17,110 nt of DNA, taken from contig JBGTLA010000171.1 in the NCBI GenBank assembly GCA_041744375.1, positions 1 through 17,110 of the forward strand, read 5' to 3'. A program made the translations under genes and the position numbers. The stretch comes from JBGTLA01 sp041744375 (GTDB lineage Bacteria > Actinomycetota > Acidimicrobiia > Spongiisociales > ZC4RG35). The notes under the pieces were generated by a model, which saw nothing but the letters and a program-made list of their open reading frames with translations, ran no database searches and was not told the DNA's origin. Below are positions 14,205-17,110 of the stretch, in pieces (position 1 is the first letter of the stretch; each line of letters begins with the position of its first letter).

Positions 14205-14264
14205 TGACCCGTACTTCGCAGCCACCTTGGCCTTGGCTTCACACCTGCGCGCGGGGCGAGCTTC

Positions 14265-14320
14265 CACCTGTATCAATCTGATGCAGGTGTCCGATTCTGG
14301 ACAGGTGTTGAAAACACCTG
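14265..14320. repeat. Two adjacent hairpins built from CACCTG/CAGGTG
   Basis: The first hairpin is 14265-14289: CACCTG-T-ATCA, loop ATC, TGAT-G-CAGGTG, an 11-base stem with one T-G mismatch that is a wobble in RNA. The second is 14302-14320: CAGGTGTT, loop GAA, AACACCTG, a perfect 8-base stem. Both use the same CACCTG/CAGGTG core, and a further CACCTG lies just upstream in CACACCTG (14240-14247). There is no T-run. The region may be a protein-binding palindrome cluster or a structured RNA. Confidence 0.6.
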
Positions 14321-14357
14321 GGGCCACCCTGCTCCGGTTCCGAACTTGGGGGGCATT

Positions 14358-14417
14358 TGGCCACCAAGTTATGGCCAATGGCCAGAACATACGGGACCCC
14401 TATGGCCAATGGCCAGA
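14358..14417. repeat. TGGCCA palindrome cluster with a 17-base direct repeat
   Basis: TATGGCCAATGGCCAGA occurs twice, at 14370-14386 and 14401-14417, with 14 bases between. Each copy has two TGGCCA palindromes, and a fifth lies at 14358-14363. Five copies of a 6-base palindrome in about 60 bases is well above chance. The iteron-like spacing suggests a binding-site array, but no partner gene is evident. Confidence 0.6.
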
Positions 14418-14589
14418 GGGTCATCCCACAAGATGCGCCCCGGCCGGGTTCCAGATGGCGCTAACCGACCTGGAGGCCCGCACCGGGGCGCGCCTGCACG
14501 GTAGCCAAACACGACAGCCGTTCTGGTGCTAGGTTCACTGATGCACTACCCGATCCCGACCACGGCTTCCTCTCCGCATTGGCAGTAGT

Positions 14590-15357
14590 TCATGCGCAGA
14601 TCACGTTGACATAGAAAGCTAGAGTCGATGCCTCTGGTCCCGTCTCCTCACTCGTCACCACAACGATCCACATATCGCTCACTTGCCGCCCGTCAACCTC
14701 ATGAGTAGCGCCATCGGTCTTGGAACTCCACGGTGTTGACACCGCAACAGCGATGTCGGTGGAGACACCTGTTCCTCCTCCCGCGCCTAGAGCTACATAC
14801 CCGCCGCCCGTTGCATACAGACCTGGAGGGCAGAACGCTTCCACTATCCGTGTCTCACCGACCGGCAGGCCAATGGACTTCGTAACCACCTCCAAGGTGA
14901 CTATGCCTGGAGGTCCCTGTGGTCCTTGTATCCCTTGTATCCCTTGCGGGCCTTGCGGTCCCTGGGGCCCTTGAGGTCCATCGATTCCAGGCGGACCAAC
15001 TGGTCCCTTGAGTAGTTCGGCTAGCTCATCCTGACATTCCGACTCGTTGAGGCTGAACAGCTCGCATAGGTCGATCTGAATGTCAGCCGTGAAGTCAGAC
15101 AGATCAGGAATATCCTCTTGAATCCGGTCGAATAGGCGATGCATGAAGGCAGCCATCTGCCCACGAGTCACACTATCCGAGGGTCCATAAGTCCCGTCCC
15201 CATATCCGAAGGTGATGGCGTTGTCATGCATCCAGGCGATGTCGCCATGGAAGACATTGGACTCAGGCACATCGGTAAAGGTGTGACTAGCCGAGGCCAC
15301 CGTGGTCCCGATCAGTGCCATCAGTCCCACAAGTAGAACAATCTTGATTCGATTCAT
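14590..15357 (-). CDS. Secreted protein with S-layer homology and collagen-like repeats
   Basis: Protein of 255 residues built in modules. A signal peptide spans about 1-23, cleaved after ASA. One S-layer homology (SLH) domain spans about 26-76 (FTDVPESNVFHGDIAWMHDN, then YGDGTYGPSDSVTRGQMAAF). A linker has two cysteines (98 and 108). Eleven collagen-type Gly-X-Y triplets follow (about 118-150, mainly GPQ). The C-terminal domain (about 152-255) is Gly/Val-rich with two more cysteines. SLH domains usually attach proteins to cell-wall polymers, so this is probably a surface or secreted fibre-like protein. On the minus strand an AAAGGGA lies seven bases before the ATG. Its base composition is clearly less GC-rich than the housekeeping genes. 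The role is unknown. Confidence 0.85.
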   Translation of the reverse strand: MNRIKIVLLVGLMALIGTTVASASHTFTDVPESNVFHGDIAWMHDNAITFGYGDGTYGPSDSVTRGQMAAFMHRLFDRIQEDIPDLSDFTADIQIDLCELFSLNESECQDELAELLKGPVGPPGIDGPQGPQGPQGPQGIQGIQGPQGPPGIVTLEVVTKSIGLPVGETRIVEAFCPPGLYATGGGYVALGAGGGTGVSTDIAVAVSTPWSSKTDGATHEVDGRQVSDMWIVVVTSEETGPEASTLAFYVNVICA

Positions 15358-15512
15358 CTTTCGTCCCTTTCAAAGAATCGGAAGGTGCCCCCATCGAGGC
15401 GGCGCTATATCTCGAACCTCCTTATCACCCGAACCTACCTCCTGGAGCGAACGAACGCGGGAAAGACAACCGACTGCTTGGAGACGGCGGAGCGAGGTCG
15501 TGCCGGCGAAGC

Positions 15513-15547
15513 AGAACCCCCCGCCGGGGGGGTGGCGGGGGGTTCTT
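15513..15547. terminator. Strong GC hairpin, possible bidirectional terminator
   Basis: AGAACCCCCCGCC (15513-15525) pairs perfectly with GGCGGGGGGTTCT (15534-15546), a 13-base stem around a G-rich 8-base loop. No long T-run follows on either strand, so termination would rely on the stem, as reported for many high-GC actinobacteria. Read leftward it lies ten bases after the stop of the possible small ORF at 15556-15711. The remainder of 15358-15512 is the upstream region of the SLH gene; I see no gene there. Confidence 0.55.
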
Positions 15548-15555
15548 GCGTTCCG

Positions 15556-15711
15556 TCATTGTTGAGATGAGGTACGCCCGACCGACGATACCTCGGAGAG
15601 CATGTCGGTGGCGTTCATGGCCGCGACAGGGGCTCGCTGGAGACAGGAGCGGCCGCAGAGGTCCGCCAGGGGGTTGATGGTCACGAACAGGTGATCGGGT
15701 ACGTTATGCAC
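15556..15711 (-). CDS. Possible small protein, 51 residues, unknown
   Basis: A GTG at 15711 opens a 51-residue frame ending at 15556. The sequence VHNVPDHLFVTINPLADLCG continues into a region with a second cysteine and two Met, and looks protein-like. Third codon positions are GC-rich, as in real genes here. A strong hairpin follows the stop by ten bases. Against it: there is no clear ribosome binding site, no family is recognised, and its start would lie within the probable promoter of the divergent gene at 15716. A longer reading from 15756 would overlap that gene. Confidence 0.3.
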   Translation of the reverse strand: MHNVPDHLFVTINPLADLCGRSCLQRAPVAAMNATDMLSEVSSVGRTSSQQ

Positions 15712-15715
15712 TGAG

Positions 15716-16492
15716 ATGCCTTCCGACCCTTTCGCCGAGGTCCACATCAAGATCAACCGAGGCGACGAACACCTGAAGTCGCTCTACGACCTGATCCGAA
15801 CGTGGGGCGAATCTGAGCCGTACGAGTTTCTCCTCGAACAGACAGAAGAAAGGACCTTCTACGGCTTCCGCATCAAGTTCACTGACCCGCCCGACTTCTC
15901 CCGCTGGGGGGCGATCACCGGCGACGTTCTCACCAACTATCGAGCGGCACTCGACTACATGGTCCATGCTCTGGCGATGCTGGCTTCCGGTTCCGATCCT
16001 CGGCGGAATACGAACCGGCTCCAGTTCCCCATTACCAACTCTCAGGCGAATTGGATAGAGGCTCTCGAGTCGAAGCGCCTCTCCGGCTTGAGTCCGTCGA
16101 GCGTTGCAACGATCGAGGCGGCGCAGCCTTACAACCGATCGGATCGGGGTGGTGAGATGCTCACCCGCCTCCGAGACCTCAACAACCCCGACAAGCACAG
16201 GCGACTCAATCTCGCCATCTTCGCCATTCAGCACCCGAACGACATAATCATCGGACCGATTGGTCCGTCCTTCAGGGAATTGATCTTGTACGGCGAGCCT
16301 CTGTATGACGGCGCAAAATTCGTGAGCATCGAGTTCTCCGAGCCTCAACCTCCTCCAGTGGATATGAAGCTCGACCTCACCATGCGTGTAGCTCTGGCCG
16401 ATGACCCGCCAGTCGGTGACGCCCTCGTCAAAATCCTTGCCGATATCCGCGAGGAAGTCCTCCGGCTCCTTCGTGAACTCCGACCCAGCTAA
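15716..16492 (+). CDS. Uncharacterised protein, possibly HEPN-like helical family
   Basis: Protein of 258 residues without a signal peptide or membrane segment. The centre has GDVLTNYRAALDYMVHALA (about 79-97), later LQFPITNSQ (about 102-110), and then LRDLNNPDKHRRL (about 151-163). I recall this order ('GD.l.NlR.ALDH...', 'tqFPI', 'L...nKHR.L') from a widespread uncharacterised bacterial family. In typical members the RxxxxH of RSALDH resembles the HEPN ribonuclease motif; here that His is Tyr, though another His lies three residues later. The HEPN link is inference only. The ATG has no ribosome binding site. A TACGTT (15700-15705) ten bases upstream suggests a leaderless transcript, but the fit to TTGATG (15674-15679) has a long 20-base spacer. 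Confidence 0.75.
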   Translation: MPSDPFAEVHIKINRGDEHLKSLYDLIRTWGESEPYEFLLEQTEERTFYGFRIKFTDPPDFSRWGAITGDVLTNYRAALDYMVHALAMLASGSDPRRNTNRLQFPITNSQANWIEALESKRLSGLSPSSVATIEAAQPYNRSDRGGEMLTRLRDLNNPDKHRRLNLAIFAIQHPNDIIIGPIGPSFRELILYGEPLYDGAKFVSIEFSEPQPPPVDMKLDLTMRVALADDPPVGDALVKILADIREEVLRLLRELRPS

Positions 16493-16647
16493 CAGCGTGG
16501 ACCGATCAAACTCTGAGATGATCCTCGGCATGCCAAGCGCCGCCCGTCCGGGGTCGACTCGCCTCCCGCCCAGGTCGCGGGTCACTTGCAGTCGTTCAGA
16601 TGCCACATGGGTTTCTCCAATCAATTGATCCCGTCGAGGTCGCACCG

Positions 16648-17110
16648 TCACGACCGCCTCCTCGGGACTCCGCCCCGAACCGGGCGGCCACCAACCGAGA
16701 GAATCGTGGACGGCCGGACCTCCATGGGGACCCTCTCGTCTCCGATTTTCATGGTGCGGTTTTCGAGCTGGCCGCCTTGGAGCAAACCAATCTCGCGTTC
16801 GTACCTGTCCGGATCGGAATAGGGATTCCGCTCAAAGTCGACATCGAGCACACGCAACTCACGGCGGTGGCGATGCTCCGTCTTGGCGGCCCGACCGAGG
16901 TCGTCCTGGACCCACTGCGGCATGTTGCCTTTGCTGACGTCCAGTCTGTACCACTTGACCGGCGGCAATCCGACCGTGGCCGGCGACGGCGTCAGGGAGA
17001 TCTCGTCGATGCGCAACAGATCGCCACGGCGATTGTCAGTACTGGTCGACCACCGGAGATCGCCGTACCGTTCGGCAAGGCCCGCCAGGTCGGCGGGTGC
17101 AAGCTCCTCA
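16648..17110 (-). CDS. 3' part of an unknown protein gene (5' partial)
   Basis: On the minus strand one frame is open from the window edge to a TGA at 16648-16650, about 153 residues, so the start lies outside. The sequence is protein-like (VKWYRLDVSKGNMPQWVQDD, later ERNPYSDPDRYEREIGLLQ) with GC-rich third codon positions. No family is recognised. The last residues (VGGRPVRGGVPRRRS) are Arg/Gly-rich and look unlike the rest, which could mark a frameshift near the end or a natural basic tail. It converges with the gene at 15716-16492. The 155 bases between them contain no gene I can support. Confidence 0.55.
   Translation of the reverse strand, partial: EELAPADLAGLAERYGDLRWSTSTDNRRGDLLRIDEISLTPSPATVGLPPVKWYRLDVSKGNMPQWVQDDLGRAAKTEHRHRRELRVLDVDFERNPYSDPDRYEREIGLLQGGQLENRTMKIGDERVPMEVRPSTILSVGGRPVRGGVPRRRS

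Noticed and set aside
14202..14390. Minus-strand frame of 62 codons ending at the 12-base tandem repeat
   Set aside because: It could be the end of a decayed integrase next to the tRNA, but no integrase catalytic motif is visible and it overlaps the hairpins.
14227..14532. Plus-strand frame of 101 codons in the gene-free region
   Set aside because: It starts at a TTG without a ribosome binding site, runs through the hairpins and TGGCCA repeats, and resembles no family.
14884..15003. Repetitive DNA that could suggest a CRISPR or tandem array
   Set aside because: The periodicity is three codons wide and explained by Gly-X-Y triplets of the collagen-like segment on the minus strand. No repeat-spacer structure exists anywhere in the window.
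15704..16651. Long minus-strand frame of 315 codons
   Set aside because: Most of it is antisense to the better-supported gene at 15716-16492, whose protein has conserved-looking motifs. Only the first 60 codons fall outside, and their third-position GC is low.

Overview
The window comes from a GC-rich actinobacterium. Its gene content and order fit a deep-branching lineage such as Acidimicrobiia; that placement is inference. The clues are SOS boxes of the CGAAC-N4-GTTCG type, frequent GTGA stop/start overlaps, GTG and TTG starts, RNase Y downstream of recA, and repeated TAGnnT -10 hexamers.

Positions 1-9364 are a compact housekeeping block on the + strand: the end of a flavin-reductase-like gene, rimO, cinA, thpR, recA, rny, miaB, miaA and dapF. 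It covers ribosomal-protein and tRNA methylthiolation, tRNA isopentenylation, nucleotide and RNA repair or turnover, recombination, and diaminopimelate synthesis. Most genes overlap or nearly touch. The exceptions are recA, which has its own LexA-controlled promoter, and rny, which lies behind a 277-base gap containing a terminator-like hairpin. recX and hflX, often neighbours of these genes in other actinobacteria, are absent here.

Positions 9357-10429 form an SOS control node. lexA reads leftward and a 97-residue membrane LysM protein reads rightward. They diverge from back-to-back promoters whose -35 boxes overlap. Each promoter has a LexA box in its 17-base spacer, and a third box lies near the start of the LysM transcript. 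By position and architecture the LysM protein is the counterpart of the SOS division inhibitors YneA, ChiZ and DivS. Together with the box in the recA promoter, this gives a small SOS regulon contained in the window.

Positions 10501-13778 hold a membrane-anchored protein with a Pro/Thr linker, nrdR, a leftward single-pass membrane protein and dut. nrdR and dut both serve dNTP supply. Three tRNA genes follow (Gly-GCC, Cys-GCA, Val-GAC), closed by a strong intrinsic terminator.

From about 14160 to the end the character changes: low coding density, lower GC in places, repeats and hairpins, and orphan-like genes. This stretch holds a 12-base tandem repeat, two adjacent hairpins built from CACCTG/CAGGTG, five TGGCCA palindromes, a secreted SLH plus collagen-like protein, a strong GC hairpin, a possible 51-residue ORF, an uncharacterised 258-residue protein and the 3' part of another unknown gene. 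It looks like accessory DNA next to a tRNA cluster, but no integrase or second attachment site lies inside the window.
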